Shown: one piece after another, positions 47,450 to 56,484 of the stretch
How the letters are laid out: every line of letters starts with the position of its first letter
Position numbering within the stretch: position 1 is the stretch's first letter
Assembly: GCF_001548115.1 (NCBI RefSeq)
Contig: NZ_AP014821.1
Coordinates: 3,785,262 to 3,849,261 of the forward strand
Direction: 5' to 3'
Length of the DNA stretch: 64,000 nucleotides
Origin: Geminocystis sp. NIES-3709
GTDB lineage: Bacteria > Cyanobacteriota > Cyanobacteriia > Cyanobacteriales > Cyanobacteriaceae
Program-made: the position numbers and the translations under genes
The notes under the pieces: generated by a model
What the model was told of the DNA's origin: nothing
The model's database searches: none
The model's input: only the letters and a program-made list of their open reading frames with translations

Positions 47450-47776
47450 ATGGTAGATAATTTATCAAACACTGAAACCTCAAAAAGTTCTGCAACTTGG
47501 CAACTAAAATTGTATGTAGCTGGACAAACCCCTAAATCTCTGGTTGCTTTTTCTAATTTAAAAAAGATTTGTGAGGAGTATCTTCAAGGAGAATATACTA
47601 TTGAAATTATTGATTTAACTCAACAACCTTCTTTGGCTGGAGATGATGATATTGTTGCTTTACCCACCCTAGTAAGAAAGTTACCATCCCCTATTAAAAA
47701 AATTATTGGGGATTTATCGAATACCGAAAAAGTTTTGGTAGGATTACAAATAGTTTCTTTGACTGGTCAAACATAA
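47450..47776 (+). CDS. KaiB-like protein, first of two
   Basis: 108 residues. After about 15 leader residues it follows the KaiB thioredoxin-like pattern: [60 protein letters not shown] and [10 protein letters not shown]. The cis-proline region and the GDLS-EKVL segment are strongly KaiB-like. It should bind the neighbouring KaiC-like ATPase, 23 bases upstream. It shares the same architecture with the next gene and probably arose by tandem duplication. Confidence 0.92.
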   Translation: MVDNLSNTETSKSSATWQLKLYVAGQTPKSLVAFSNLKKICEEYLQGEYTIEIIDLTQQPSLAGDDDIVALPTLVRKLPSPIKKIIGDLSNTEKVLVGLQIVSLTGQT

Positions 47777-47799
47777 GGAAATATATAAATTTAGATAAA

Positions 47800-48150
47800 A
47801 TGATTGAACCAGAAAAATTAAACGAAACTACAACTGATCTATTTGAGCAAAGTCTTTCGGAATTGCCAGAAAAGTGCTATTTACTGCGACTTTATATTGC
47901 AGGAACAACGATGCAATCTCTTAATGCTTTGCAAAACATCAAAAGAATTTGTGAAGAACATCTCAAAGGACGATATGAGTTAGAAGTTATTGACATCTAT
48001 CAAGAAACAGAGTTAATGATCGAGGAAAATATTATTGCTGTCCCTACTTTACTTAAAAAATTACCTTTACCTTTACAAACATTAATAGGCAATTTATCAG
48101 ATACGGAAAAAGTTTTAATTGGTCTTGATCTTCTTCCTAAAAATATTTAA
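47800..48150 (+). CDS. KaiB-like protein, second of two
   Basis: 116 residues with a longer acidic N-terminal leader (MIEPEKLNETTTDLFEQSLS) before the KaiB core: YLLRLYIAGTTMQSLNALQN, VIDIYQETELMIEENIIAVP, TLLKKLPLPLQTLIGNLSDT, EKVLIGLDLLP. It differs from its neighbour at many core positions, so the two paralogues have diverged and may bind different KaiC states or different partners. 23 bases separate it from the first copy. It is followed by a 380-base gap. Confidence 0.92.
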   Translation: MIEPEKLNETTTDLFEQSLSELPEKCYLLRLYIAGTTMQSLNALQNIKRICEEHLKGRYELEVIDIYQETELMIEENIIAVPTLLKKLPLPLQTLIGNLSDTEKVLIGLDLLPKNI

Positions 48151-48517
48151 TTTAGAGATAAAATAATTATTAACGATAGAAAACAGTATTAGGAATTAAT
48201 TTAAAAGGTAGGAGATAGAAGATAGTAGTAATAATTGATTTAAACATTAGTCAAATTGATATTAGATAATTATTTACGCTTATTTAATTCTTTTGTTAAG
48301 GTAAAATGTGCTTATCTACCACTCTTAAACCCTTATTAATAATAAGGTTTCTAACATCGAACTCAGCTGAAGTAGCTTAAACTCAGATGTTGCATCAGTA
48401 CAAAAAAACCAACGAAACAAAACAGGAAAAATTAATTCTTGTCAGTTTTCCCTTTTTCCTTTCGTCACTGAACTGAGAACTTATGATCAAGGTGCAAAAT
48501 CTAAATTAAAAATATAA
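48151..48517. other. 367-base gap before the hybrid kinase
   Basis: No gene found. An imperfect AT-rich inverted repeat lies at about 48327-48350 (AAACCCTTATT / AATAAGGTTT) without a following T-run, so it is not a clear terminator. The gap leaves open whether the kinase shares the kai transcript or has its own promoter. Confidence 0.4.
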
Positions 48518-48529
48518 TTGAGAGGGAAA

Positions 48530-50848
48530 ATGATGAATGATTCAGCAGCAACGATCGAAAATTTACACCAAGAAGTTAAGACTGTACGTCAATCATTAGC
48601 CGATACTCTCGATAAATTAAAAATAGCAGAAGAAACTTTACAAGCAATTCATTCTGGTGAAGTGGATGCGGTAGTGGTTGCCACTAAACAGGGAATGAAA
48701 ATTTTTACCCTCCAAGGAGCAGATCATATTTATCAACGTTTGGTAGAACAAATGGGAGAAGGGGCAGCGACAATTTCCAATGAAGGCTTAATTTTATACA
48801 GTAATCAGAGATTATCAGAACTTTTACATTGTCCTTTAAAAAATGTTATCGGCTCTGAATTACAAAATTTTATTGCTTTAAAGGATCGAAAAGTATTTTC
48901 ATTGCTCTTACAACACCTTCAACCAGAGGAAACTTTCACGATCGAACTATCTTTAATTAGCGCGACAGAAAATAGAGAAGTACCCGTTCAATTATCCCTG
49001 AAACAATTTAACATAGACAAACTTTTAGTTAATAGTATTATTATTACTGATATTACAGAATCGAAAACAAAAGAAGCGACTAAACTTACTCAGATTCTCA
49101 ACAGTGCAATTGTCGTTATTTACAACTTTCGTATTTTTATTGATGGTACTTTAGAAATTGATTCTTGGGGTGGGGGTACAGAAAAAATTTTTGGCTATAG
49201 TTTAGATGTCGTCAAAGGAGATTCAAACTTGATTTGGAGGAATATTTTATCCGAAGATCGAGAAAATGCGATCACCTCATTAATCAAAAATATTCAAAGT
49301 GGTAATTCTGGGGTAATTGAATATCGTTTTTGTCATGGTGATGGCACAACTCATTGGCTTAACTCCAATCATGTCGGACAATGGGATGAAGTTCAAGACT
49401 GTTGGACTGGAATTGACATTATCACTGATATTACCGAAAAAAAACAACTAGAAAAACAGTTCTACCATGCTCAACGGTTAGAGAGCTTAGGAACTTTAGC
49501 CAGTGGCATAGCCCATGATTTTAATAATATTCTTACCCCCATTTTGGGAGTTAGTCAATTATTACCCTTAACATTTCCTAATCTTGATGAAAAAGGACAA
49601 CGATTATTAAATCTTCTTTCTGGTAGTGCTAAACGTGGAGTTGATTTAGTCAAACAAATACTGCTTTTTAGTCGAGCCACAGAAGGGCAATGTGTAGCCT
49701 TACAATTAGGATATGTACTTTTAGAGTTAATCGGTATTGCTCAACAGACATTTCCTAAATCAATCAATATTTCAGCGGAAATCCCTACAAGAGAATTATG
49801 GACAATCTTAGCCGATGCGACTCAAATGCACCAAGTATTTATGAATCTGATGATTAATGCGAGGGATGCTATGTCAGAGGGAGGAAATTTGACTATCATC
49901 GCCGAAAATTATGAATTAAATGAACATGATGCTAACCTCAACTTAGAGGCAAAAGCAGGTTCTTATGTAGTTGTCACGATTGAAGATACAGGTATGGGTA
50001 TTCCTTCAGATTTATTAGAACGAATTTTTGATCCCTTTTTTACCACAAAAGATGTTGGTAAAGGCACAGGATTAGGATTATCAACGGTAACAGGGCTTGT
50101 TAAAAATCATGACGGTTTTGTAAAAGTTTATAGTGAATTGGGCAAAGGTGCAAAATTTCAGGTCTTTTTACCAGCTATAGAAGGAGAAGTGAGCCTAACA
50201 ATCTCAGAAGAAATATTACAAAAAGGTAACGGAGAGTTAATTTTAATTGTTGATGATGAAACATCTATTCAAGAAGTAACCAAAATTTCTTTGGAAAACT
50301 ATAATTACAAAACGATCGTTGCTAATGACGGCATCGAAGCAATTTCTTTTTATGAGAAACATCAACAGGAAATCAGTGTTATCTTAATGGATATGATGAT
50401 GCCTAATTTAGACGGTATTACGGCAATTCGTAGCTTAAAAAAGATTAACCCTCAAGTTAAAATTATTGCAAGTAGCGGACTCATAGCTAACCGTGAATTG
50501 GCTTTAGAAGCTAATGTCAGCACATTTTTGTCGAAACCTTATACCGTTAAACAATTATTGCAAACTTTAACGGAGATAATAGGGGGGAAATTAGAAAATA
50601 TCCATCAAACTTCACTCAAATCGGAAACACATTTTTCAGATCCTGAAATCTTAAAAGAGGCTTTAAGAAATATGCCTCCTGAATGGTTAAAACAAATGTA
50701 CGATGCAACTTATTGTGTTGATGCCGATGTGATGTTGGAATTAATTGCACAAATACCCCCTGAAAAGATAACTTTGGCTAATGCACTGAAAGATTTAGTA
50801 GATGATTTTAATACAGATATTATTATGAATTTAATTGGAGTCTGCTGA
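48530..50848 (+). CDS. PAS-containing hybrid histidine kinase
   Basis: About 772 residues, cytosolic. An N-terminal coiled coil and the segment LQAIHSGEVDAVVV...GMKIFTLQGADHIY, as seen in kinases beside kaiC-like genes, lead to PAS domains (about 85-190 and 195-310), HisKA with the phosphoacceptor in LASGIAHDFNNILTPILGVS, an ATPase domain (LMINARDAMSEG; EDTGMGIP; GTGLGLSTV), a receiver domain (about 575-690, phospho-Asp in VILMDMMMPNLDG) and a C-terminal helical tail. ATG at 48530 follows GAGAGGG. A TTG four codons upstream is unlikely. It probably takes its signal from, or reports through, the Kai-like proteins. Confidence 0.9.
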   Translation: MMNDSAATIENLHQEVKTVRQSLADTLDKLKIAEETLQAIHSGEVDAVVVATKQGMKIFTLQGADHIYQRLVEQMGEGAATISNEGLILYSNQRLSELLHCPLKNVIGSELQNFIALKDRKVFSLLLQHLQPEETFTIELSLISATENREVPVQLSLKQFNIDKLLVNSIIITDITESKTKEATKLTQILNSAIVVIYNFRIFIDGTLEIDSWGGGTEKIFGYSLDVVKGDSNLIWRNILSEDRENAITSLIKNIQSGNSGVIEYRFCHGDGTTHWLNSNHVGQWDEVQDCWTGIDIITDITEKKQLEKQFYHAQRLESLGTLASGIAHDFNNILTPILGVSQLLPLTFPNLDEKGQRLLNLLSGSAKRGVDLVKQILLFSRATEGQCVALQLGYVLLELIGIAQQTFPKSINISAEIPTRELWTILADATQMHQVFMNLMINARDAMSEGGNLTIIAENYELNEHDANLNLEAKAGSYVVVTIEDTGMGIPSDLLERIFDPFFTTKDVGKGTGLGLSTVTGLVKNHDGFVKVYSELGKGAKFQVFLPAIEGEVSLTISEEILQKGNGELILIVDDETSIQEVTKISLENYNYKTIVANDGIEAISFYEKHQQEISVILMDMMMPNLDGITAIRSLKKINPQVKIIASSGLIANRELALEANVSTFLSKPYTVKQLLQTLTEIIGGKLENIHQTSLKSETHFSDPEILKEALRNMPPEWLKQMYDATYCVDADVMLELIAQIPPEKITLANALKDLVDDFNTDIIMNLIGVC

Positions 50849-50985
50849 AAAAATTCTTGGGTGAGGGTGAGAATGAGCAATAAGAAATAGACAATAGTTT
50901 TATCTGTTAATTATTTATTACCAAGAAAATGGGCAAATTCCGTTAAAATGGAGAGTTGTTAATTAAATGAATATTAGAAATTATC

Positions 50986-51186
50986 ATGGAAGTAGGACAA
51001 AAAGTTAAAATTTGTCGTCTCAAAGAAAAAGTAGCTCCTGAAATTATTGAAAAAGCACAACAAGGGCAACAAGGAATTATCAAATCCTTTAAAATGACTG
51101 ATGGTAGTGGTGTGGGTGTATTTGTAGAATTCCCGGATTCTAGTACTAATTGGTTTTTTGAAGATGAAGTACAAGTGGTTAATTAG
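50986..51186 (+). CDS. DUF2862-family small protein
   Basis: 66 residues: MEVGQKVKICRLKEKVAPEI, IIKSFKMTDGSGVGVFVEFP and NWFFEDEVQVVN. This SH3-like small beta protein is common in cyanobacteria. It starts like a KOW/SH3 fold and has the conserved MTDGSGVG and WFFEDE motifs. Function not known. A clear ATG follows after 137 bases from the kinase gene, which contain only low-complexity sequence. Confidence 0.75.
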   Translation: MEVGQKVKICRLKEKVAPEIIEKAQQGQQGIIKSFKMTDGSGVGVFVEFPDSSTNWFFEDEVQVVN

Positions 51187-51266
51187 TAATTAAAAAATAG
51201 AGAAGACAGAAGACAGGTGGACAGATAAACGAGGAGAAATTTAACTATCAACTATCAACAATTAAA

Positions 51267-52367
51267 ATGGTTTTTATTGTCACATTCTTAGGGAAAGGAG
51301 GTATCGGTTGCACAACAACAGCGATCGCCACGGCCAGAAAATATGCTAGTCTGAGTAAAAAAGTGTTATTAGTTGTCCAAGATTCTACTCCATCTGTTTC
51401 TTTAATGATGGGAGTCGAAGTTAAATCAACTATTACCGAGATAAGTTCAAATTTTGACGCAATTCAGCTACAAACCAGTCAATTATTGGAAAATAGCTGG
51501 GAAGAATTGAAAAAATTAGAGGCTAAATATCTACGATCGCCTATACTCAATAATATATTTGCTCAGGAATTAGCATTATTGCCCGGTATGGATGACGCAT
51601 TAGCCTTAAATTATCTTCGAGAACAAGAGCAAACAGGAAAATATGATGTTATTGTCTATGATGGCAAAAGTAGTCTTAACACTCTAAGAATGTTTGGTAT
51701 TCCCGAAACTCTTAGTTGGTATATTCGTCGAGTAAAAAATTTACTGGAAAACTCAGATATTATCAAAGCCTTGTCACCTTTTGTACAACCTGTTACCAGT
51801 GCAGTATTAAATGTTTCGTGGAGTAGTGACAATTTTGCAGATGAACCCACAAATGAAGCTAATCAGATTTTAGATCAAGGAAAAAATGCTATTAATAATC
51901 CTGGTAAGGTAGCCGCTTTTCTGATAACTAATTCTACCCCAGAATCGATCGCCACAGCGAGATATTGGTGGGGCAGTGCGCAACAAATCGGCTTAACAGT
52001 GGGAGGAGTGTTACTTAATCAAAGGGAAATTACTCCTGAAATTGAAAACGCATTCAATCTTTTAACTATTAATTCTATTCCTGATATTTCATCAACAAAT
52101 TTAGGAGAATTATCTTCAGCACTTCCTGATTTTCAGAAACAAGCCTTAAAAGCACCATCTCCATTAACTATTGATACGAATAATAAAGAAGTTAAAATAT
52201 TTTTACCCGGATTTGATAAAAAACAAGTCAAATTAAGTCAATCTGGCCCCGAAATTACGATCTCTGCGGGTGATCAACGTCGTAATATTTTATTACCACC
52301 ACCATTAAAAGGACAATCTGTAAAAGGTGCAAAGTTCCAAGATGCTTATTTGGTAGTAAGTTTATAA
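51267..52367 (+). CDS. ArsA/Get3-like ATPase with C-terminal Hsp20-like domain
   Basis: 366 residues. N-terminal SIMIBI-type P-loop region FLGKGGIGCTTTAIATARKY: the signature lysine is present (GKGG) but the Walker-A lysine before T is Cys, so nucleotide binding or hydrolysis may be altered. Asp of switch I lies in VVQDSTPSV, and VIVYDGKSS matches the Walker-B-like strand. The last 80 residues (EVKIFLPGFDKKQVKLSQSG to the end) form the alpha-crystallin-like domain of bacterial ArsA homologues. Arsenite-pump genes are absent nearby. Known cyanobacterial relatives are usually of unclear function. Single gene. Confidence 0.8.
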   Translation: MVFIVTFLGKGGIGCTTTAIATARKYASLSKKVLLVVQDSTPSVSLMMGVEVKSTITEISSNFDAIQLQTSQLLENSWEELKKLEAKYLRSPILNNIFAQELALLPGMDDALALNYLREQEQTGKYDVIVYDGKSSLNTLRMFGIPETLSWYIRRVKNLLENSDIIKALSPFVQPVTSAVLNVSWSSDNFADEPTNEANQILDQGKNAINNPGKVAAFLITNSTPESIATARYWWGSAQQIGLTVGGVLLNQREITPEIENAFNLLTINSIPDISSTNLGELSSALPDFQKQALKAPSPLTIDTNNKEVKIFLPGFDKKQVKLSQSGPEITISAGDQRRNILLPPPLKGQSVKGAKFQDAYLVVSL

Positions 52368-52582
52368 AAACTGATGATAGATCGTTTTGTTTATCAAGAG
52401 TCTCTAAAACAGAAACTTTTATTAACTTTTTGTAAGTAGGTAAGTATAATTAATTGTGGATTTTATTTAGAGTTAGCCCTTGATAACAATGGGTTTAAAC
52501 TCATTGCCTATTATATACAATTGATCATTGTCAACTGTCCATTCCTTATTCCCTATTTATATAATTTAATTAGGACTATTAT

Positions 52583-53905
52583 ATGACGATCGACTATTCA
52601 TTAATTATCCAAGAATTAAATCCGATTAAAATCATTCAAGAAACGGCGCAAGTTAAAGAACTTTCTTTAGACTACTATTATTTTAGTCCTATTTTAGAAA
52701 AAAAATTACAAGATAAAATAGCAGATTTAATTGTTATTCCTACCAGTGAAGAAGAAGTCTTAAAAGTCGCTCAAATTTGTGTTAAATATCACATACCTTT
52801 AACAGTTAGAGGTGCTGGTACAGGTAATTACGGACAATGTATTCCCCTTAATGGAGGCATTGTTTTAGACATGACTGAAATGAAAAAAATTAAATGGATA
52901 AAATCAGGAATAGCTTGTGTTGAACCCGGAATCAAAATGAGTATTTTAGAAAAAGAAACTAAAAAACAAGGATGGGAATTACGCATGATTCCTTCTACTT
53001 ATAAAATAGCAACTTTGGGAGGATTTATTGGCGGTGGGAGCGGTGGAATTGGATCAATTAATTATGGACAATTAAGAGATAGAGGAAACTTAAATAGAGT
53101 CAGAGTTGTTACTTTAGAAAAAGAACCGAGAATTATTGAATTACAAGGAGATGAAACCCAACAAATTAACCATGCTTATGGTACTAATGGTATTATTACT
53201 GAGTTAGAGATTCCTTTAGCACCTAGTTATAATTGGGTAGAGATAATTGTTATTTTTAAAGATTTTCTTTCCGCTTTAAAATTTGGTCAGACTTTAGCAG
53301 ATAGTGATGGAATAGTTAAAAAACTAATTAGTATTCATGCTAACCCTATTGCTAACTATTTTAATTCTCTTAACTCTTATATTTTAAACGGAGAAGATTG
53401 TGCTTTATTAAGTGTAGATGAAAATTCATTATTTGCTTTACAAAAATTAGTAAAAGAATTTGAAGGAAAAATTACCTATCAAGAGAATTTAGAAAAAAAT
53501 AAGACCTTTAGTTTAATTGAATTTACATGGAATCATACCACTTTTCATGCTCGAAAAATTGAGCCTAATATAACATATCTACAAACGTTTTTTTTCAGTT
53601 TAGAAAAAGTAGAAGAAATGTATAATTATTTTGGTGATGAAGTAATGATGCACATAGAATTTTTAAGGGTAGGAGGAAAAGCTATTCCGGCTGGTTTACA
53701 ATTAGTAAAATATTCCACTGAAGCTAGATTAAATGAAATTATAAAATACCATGAAGATAATGGTGCTTTTATTGCTAATCCCCATACTTATATTTTAGAA
53801 GATGGTGGAAGAAAACACATCGAACCTGAACAACTAAAATTTAAAAAAATGGTTGATCCTTATGGTTTAATGAATCAAGGTAAAATGCGTAGTTGGGAAA
53901 GTTAA
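52583..53905 (+). CDS. FAD-binding (GlcD-type) oxidoreductase
   Basis: 440 residues. A PCMH/VAO-type FAD domain is visible: ADLIVIPTSEEEVLKVAQIC, the FAD loop LTVRGAGTGNYGQCIPLNGG, and LGGFIGGGSGGIGSINYGQL. The C-terminal half carries a substrate-binding cap (about 230-400) ending in EQLKFKKMVDPYGLMNQGKM. It resembles glycolate/lactate or alditol oxidases without the extra FeS or cytochrome subunits. The substrate is unknown. The next gene, an ABC permease, starts three bases after its stop, so they are translationally linked. About 215 bases without genes precede it. Confidence 0.82.
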   Translation: MTIDYSLIIQELNPIKIIQETAQVKELSLDYYYFSPILEKKLQDKIADLIVIPTSEEEVLKVAQICVKYHIPLTVRGAGTGNYGQCIPLNGGIVLDMTEMKKIKWIKSGIACVEPGIKMSILEKETKKQGWELRMIPSTYKIATLGGFIGGGSGGIGSINYGQLRDRGNLNRVRVVTLEKEPRIIELQGDETQQINHAYGTNGIITELEIPLAPSYNWVEIIVIFKDFLSALKFGQTLADSDGIVKKLISIHANPIANYFNSLNSYILNGEDCALLSVDENSLFALQKLVKEFEGKITYQENLEKNKTFSLIEFTWNHTTFHARKIEPNITYLQTFFFSLEKVEEMYNYFGDEVMMHIEFLRVGGKAIPAGLQLVKYSTEARLNEIIKYHEDNGAFIANPHTYILEDGGRKHIEPEQLKFKKMVDPYGLMNQGKMRSWES

Positions 53906-53907
53906 AA

Positions 53908-54738
53908 ATGACTAAAAAAAAGTCGATCGAATATATTATCATCTATTTTTTGTTAGTGGTAATAGCCTTGTCAATGTTATTCCCTTTACTATGGTTATTA
54001 AGTACTTCTTTCAAGTCGGCGGGAGAAGATATTTTTAGTTTTCCACCGCAATTTATTCCAAAACAATTTACTTTTGAAAACTTTAGTTTAGTTTGGCAAA
54101 ATTATCCTTTTGGTCGTTATTTACTTAATAGTACAATTACCGCAGTTTTAACGGTAGTATTAAATTTATTATTTTGTTCCTTAGCCGCTTATCCTTTAGC
54201 AAGACTAGATTTTAAGGGAAAAAATATCATATTTGCTCTAGTAATTGCTACTATTATGATCCCTTTTCAAATAGTAATGATACCTCTTTATATTTTTGCA
54301 GTTCAACTAGGTTTAAGAAACAATTATTTGGGCATAATTCTACCTCAAATTGCTTCGGCTTTTGGGATATTTTTATTGCGACAAGCCTTTCAAGGTGTAC
54401 CTAAAGAATTGGAAGAAGCGGCTAGAATGGATGGCTGTAGTGAACTTGGTATTTGGTGGCATATTATGTTACCTGCGGTTCGTCCTGCTATTATTACTTT
54501 AGCAATTTTTGTATTTATCGGTTCATGGAGTGACTTTTTGTGGCCTTTAATTATTCTCGATCGACCTGAGTATTATACATTGCCTTTAGGAGTAGCTGGT
54601 TTAGCTAGTTCATTGGACTTAAATTGGCGTTTTATCGCCGCAGGTTCAGTAATTTCGATCGTCCCTGTTCTGGTATTATTTTTATCATTACAAAAATATA
54701 TTATTCCCACTTCTGCTAGTAGCGGAGTCAAGGGATAA
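53908..54738 (+). CDS. Carbohydrate ABC transporter permease, MalG type
   Basis: 276 residues with six membrane segments. The conserved cytosolic EAA loop is ELEEAARMDGCSELGIWWHI MLPAVRPA, followed by WSDFLWPLIIL and a final TM segment (VISIVPVLVLFLSLQKYIIP). It corresponds to the second permease of a CUT1 sugar importer. The partner permease (MalF type), the ATPase and the binding protein are not in this window, so it must work with subunits encoded elsewhere, as often found in cyanobacteria. The start used is ATG at 53908 (MTKKKSIEYI), 2 bases after the oxidoreductase stop. An earlier in-frame ATG at 53893 overlaps that gene. Confidence 0.9.
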   Translation: MTKKKSIEYIIIYFLLVVIALSMLFPLLWLLSTSFKSAGEDIFSFPPQFIPKQFTFENFSLVWQNYPFGRYLLNSTITAVLTVVLNLLFCSLAAYPLARLDFKGKNIIFALVIATIMIPFQIVMIPLYIFAVQLGLRNNYLGIILPQIASAFGIFLLRQAFQGVPKELEEAARMDGCSELGIWWHIMLPAVRPAIITLAIFVFIGSWSDFLWPLIILDRPEYYTLPLGVAGLASSLDLNWRFIAAGSVISIVPVLVLFLSLQKYIIPTSASSGVKG

Positions 54739-54798
54739 TTGAGAGTTGAAAGTCAAAAGTTGATAGTTAATCCCTTATTTTAATTACTAATTATTTTT

Positions 54799-55608
54799 AT
54801 GTCTCAATGGTCATATTTGTTAAAAAATATTGGTGTTTGGCAAGGATCATTTACTCAATTTTCTCCTGATGGTGTCTTTGTGAAAAATACTCCTACAGAA
54901 GTTACTTTAGAGAGTTTAAATGAAGATAAAACGATTCGTTTAACTGTTAATCGTCTCGAAGGAGATAATCCTCCTCATGTCAATGAATTTACCTATCTGA
55001 ATCGTAATATTTTCCTTTTTGAAGAAGGACATTTTGCTAAGGGTTCTCAACAGTTTAGTCCATTTTCGATTTTTGGTGCTGAATATGGCTTTTTAATAGA
55101 CGATCGACGTTTAAGAATGGTACAATTGTTTGATAGAGAAAGTAAATTAGAACCAATCACCTTAATTCGAGAGTTTCGGGCAAATGGTAATGGCGTTGAA
55201 CGATCGAGCCTTACGATAGAACAATTAGAAGGAGAATGGCAAGGAGAAGCCTTCAGTTTATATCCAGACTGGCGAAATAGTCAACCTTATCCTACTTATT
55301 TAACTATCAAAAAAGAGGAAAATAAAGTAATTCAGACTTTAAAAACACCAGAATTAAACTTAACTTCTAAGGGAATAATTGAGGGAAATACAATCACTTT
55401 TTCCGAAAATAATCATGATATTAGAGTGTTATTATTACCCGATGGAGCATCTTCTACCACTCCTCTAAAAATAGAAAATCGTCAACACTTTTTTTTAGAA
55501 TGTGGTTGGTTAGTTGAACCTAATTTAAGACTGCGTTTAATTCGTCAATATGATAATGAAGGAAGATGGACTAATGTAACTTTAATTAAAGAGAAAAAAG
55601 TTAACTAA
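54799..55608 (+). CDS. DUF3598-family protein
   Basis: 269 residues, two similar lipocalin-like halves. The first (NIGVWQGSFTQFSPDGVFVK) and second (QLEGEWQGEAFSLYPDWRNS) both start with a W-x-G-x-x-F/A pattern, and both end with RL-R-M/LIRQ. This is the layout of cyanobacterial DUF3598 proteins, sometimes likened to phycobiliprotein-lyase/lipocalin folds. No signal peptide. Function unknown, possibly binding a pigment or lipid. It is 60 bases downstream of the permease and may share its transcript. Confidence 0.75.
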   Translation: MSQWSYLLKNIGVWQGSFTQFSPDGVFVKNTPTEVTLESLNEDKTIRLTVNRLEGDNPPHVNEFTYLNRNIFLFEEGHFAKGSQQFSPFSIFGAEYGFLIDDRRLRMVQLFDRESKLEPITLIREFRANGNGVERSSLTIEQLEGEWQGEAFSLYPDWRNSQPYPTYLTIKKEENKVIQTLKTPELNLTSKGIIEGNTITFSENNHDIRVLLLPDGASSTTPLKIENRQHFFLECGWLVEPNLRLRLIRQYDNEGRWTNVTLIKEKKVN

Positions 55609-55740
55609 ATTTACCTTATGTAAATCAATACGAGATTAGAAATAATTTACTAGCTTTATATAGTGGTTGTCATCTCGACTATAATCGTGGTAGCAATGGC
55701 GTAATGTTACATCAGTCAATTTTCCTTGTTGAATTCATTA

Positions 55741-55760
55741 AAAAACCCCTATTTGGGGCT
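55741..55760 (-). terminator. Terminator of the pilin gene
   Basis: On the minus strand: AGCCCCAAATAGGGGTTTTT. CCCC and GGGG form the stem around a 5-base loop, directly followed by a T-run, about 41 bases after the pilin stop. Confidence 0.8.
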
Positions 55761-55800
55761 GAATTACAAGAAGAAAAAACAAACTATTAAATTAAATTAT

Positions 55801-56331
55801 TTATCTGACAACAACACTGGCGGCAGGACAAGCATCAACAATACCAGAAGGGGTTAAGTTAGTGGGAACAGCTAAAGAATCAGCGATCGCATCACTTTGG
55901 CAAATTACCTGACCATATTGACCGGAAGCATGAGCGATACCACCGGAATAAGCACGGGTACCATCATTAGCCGAATTGGTATTTGCTGGTGCAACAGTTG
56001 CACTAACACCAGAAGAAGCAGCAATACCAAAGTTAGGACCGTTGGTGATATATTCAGTAGGGATAACAACTCCTAAGTTGGCAGTAGTAGTAGCAAATGC
56101 CTGACGCTCGAAGTGATAAGCCTGTTGAGAGCGGTTAACAGTACCAGTTGCATTTTTGATTTCAGTCTCTCTAGCTTTACCAACTTGTCCTAATAAGTTG
56201 GGGAGAGCAACGGCGGCTAATACACCGATAATGATTACTACCACTAATAGTTCAATTAAGGTAAAACCTTCACTGTTAGCTTTTTTGTTGCGGAGGTAGG
56301 ATAAATATTTTAAAGTTACTTCGGGTTTCAT
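55801..56331 (-). CDS. Type IV pilin (PilA-like)
   Basis: 176 residues. The prepilin leader (22 residues) is cut before Phe23 in EGFTLIELLVVVIIIGVLAA, giving the N-methylated Phe with Glu5. The hydrophobic helix continues into LPNLLGQVGKARETEIKNAT. The globular part is Ala/Thr/Asn-rich with a repeated glycine segment and a C-terminal Cys pair (QVICQSD, VDACPAAS), which can form a D-loop disulfide. It is secreted through the type IV pilus system for motility or DNA uptake. Divergent from thrS, with its own terminator downstream. Confidence 0.93.
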   Translation of the reverse strand: MKPEVTLKYLSYLRNKKANSEGFTLIELLVVVIIIGVLAAVALPNLLGQVGKARETEIKNATGTVNRSQQAYHFERQAFATTTANLGVVIPTEYITNGPNFGIAASSGVSATVAPANTNSANDGTRAYSGGIAHASGQYGQVICQSDAIADSLAVPTNLTPSGIVDACPAASVVVR

Positions 56332-56484
56332 AATTTAAACCTATAATTATTATTATCTTATATTACCCAAAATCTAAATAAACCTATCATTTTTAAGATT
56401 TTCTATTGCTGATAATTCTGAAAATAGAGAAAATCAAAGAATCTAAACTGATATTATATTAATTTCTCAACTATATAAAATTTC

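Noticed and set aside
45735-48150. Canonical circadian clock kaiABC
   Set aside because: No kaiA is present, there are two KaiB-like genes after kaiC, and the KaiC-like C terminus is a coiled coil and not the KaiA-binding tail.
48327-48350. Terminator or attenuator before the hybrid kinase
   Set aside because: The inverted repeat is AT-rich with a bulge and lacks a following T-run.
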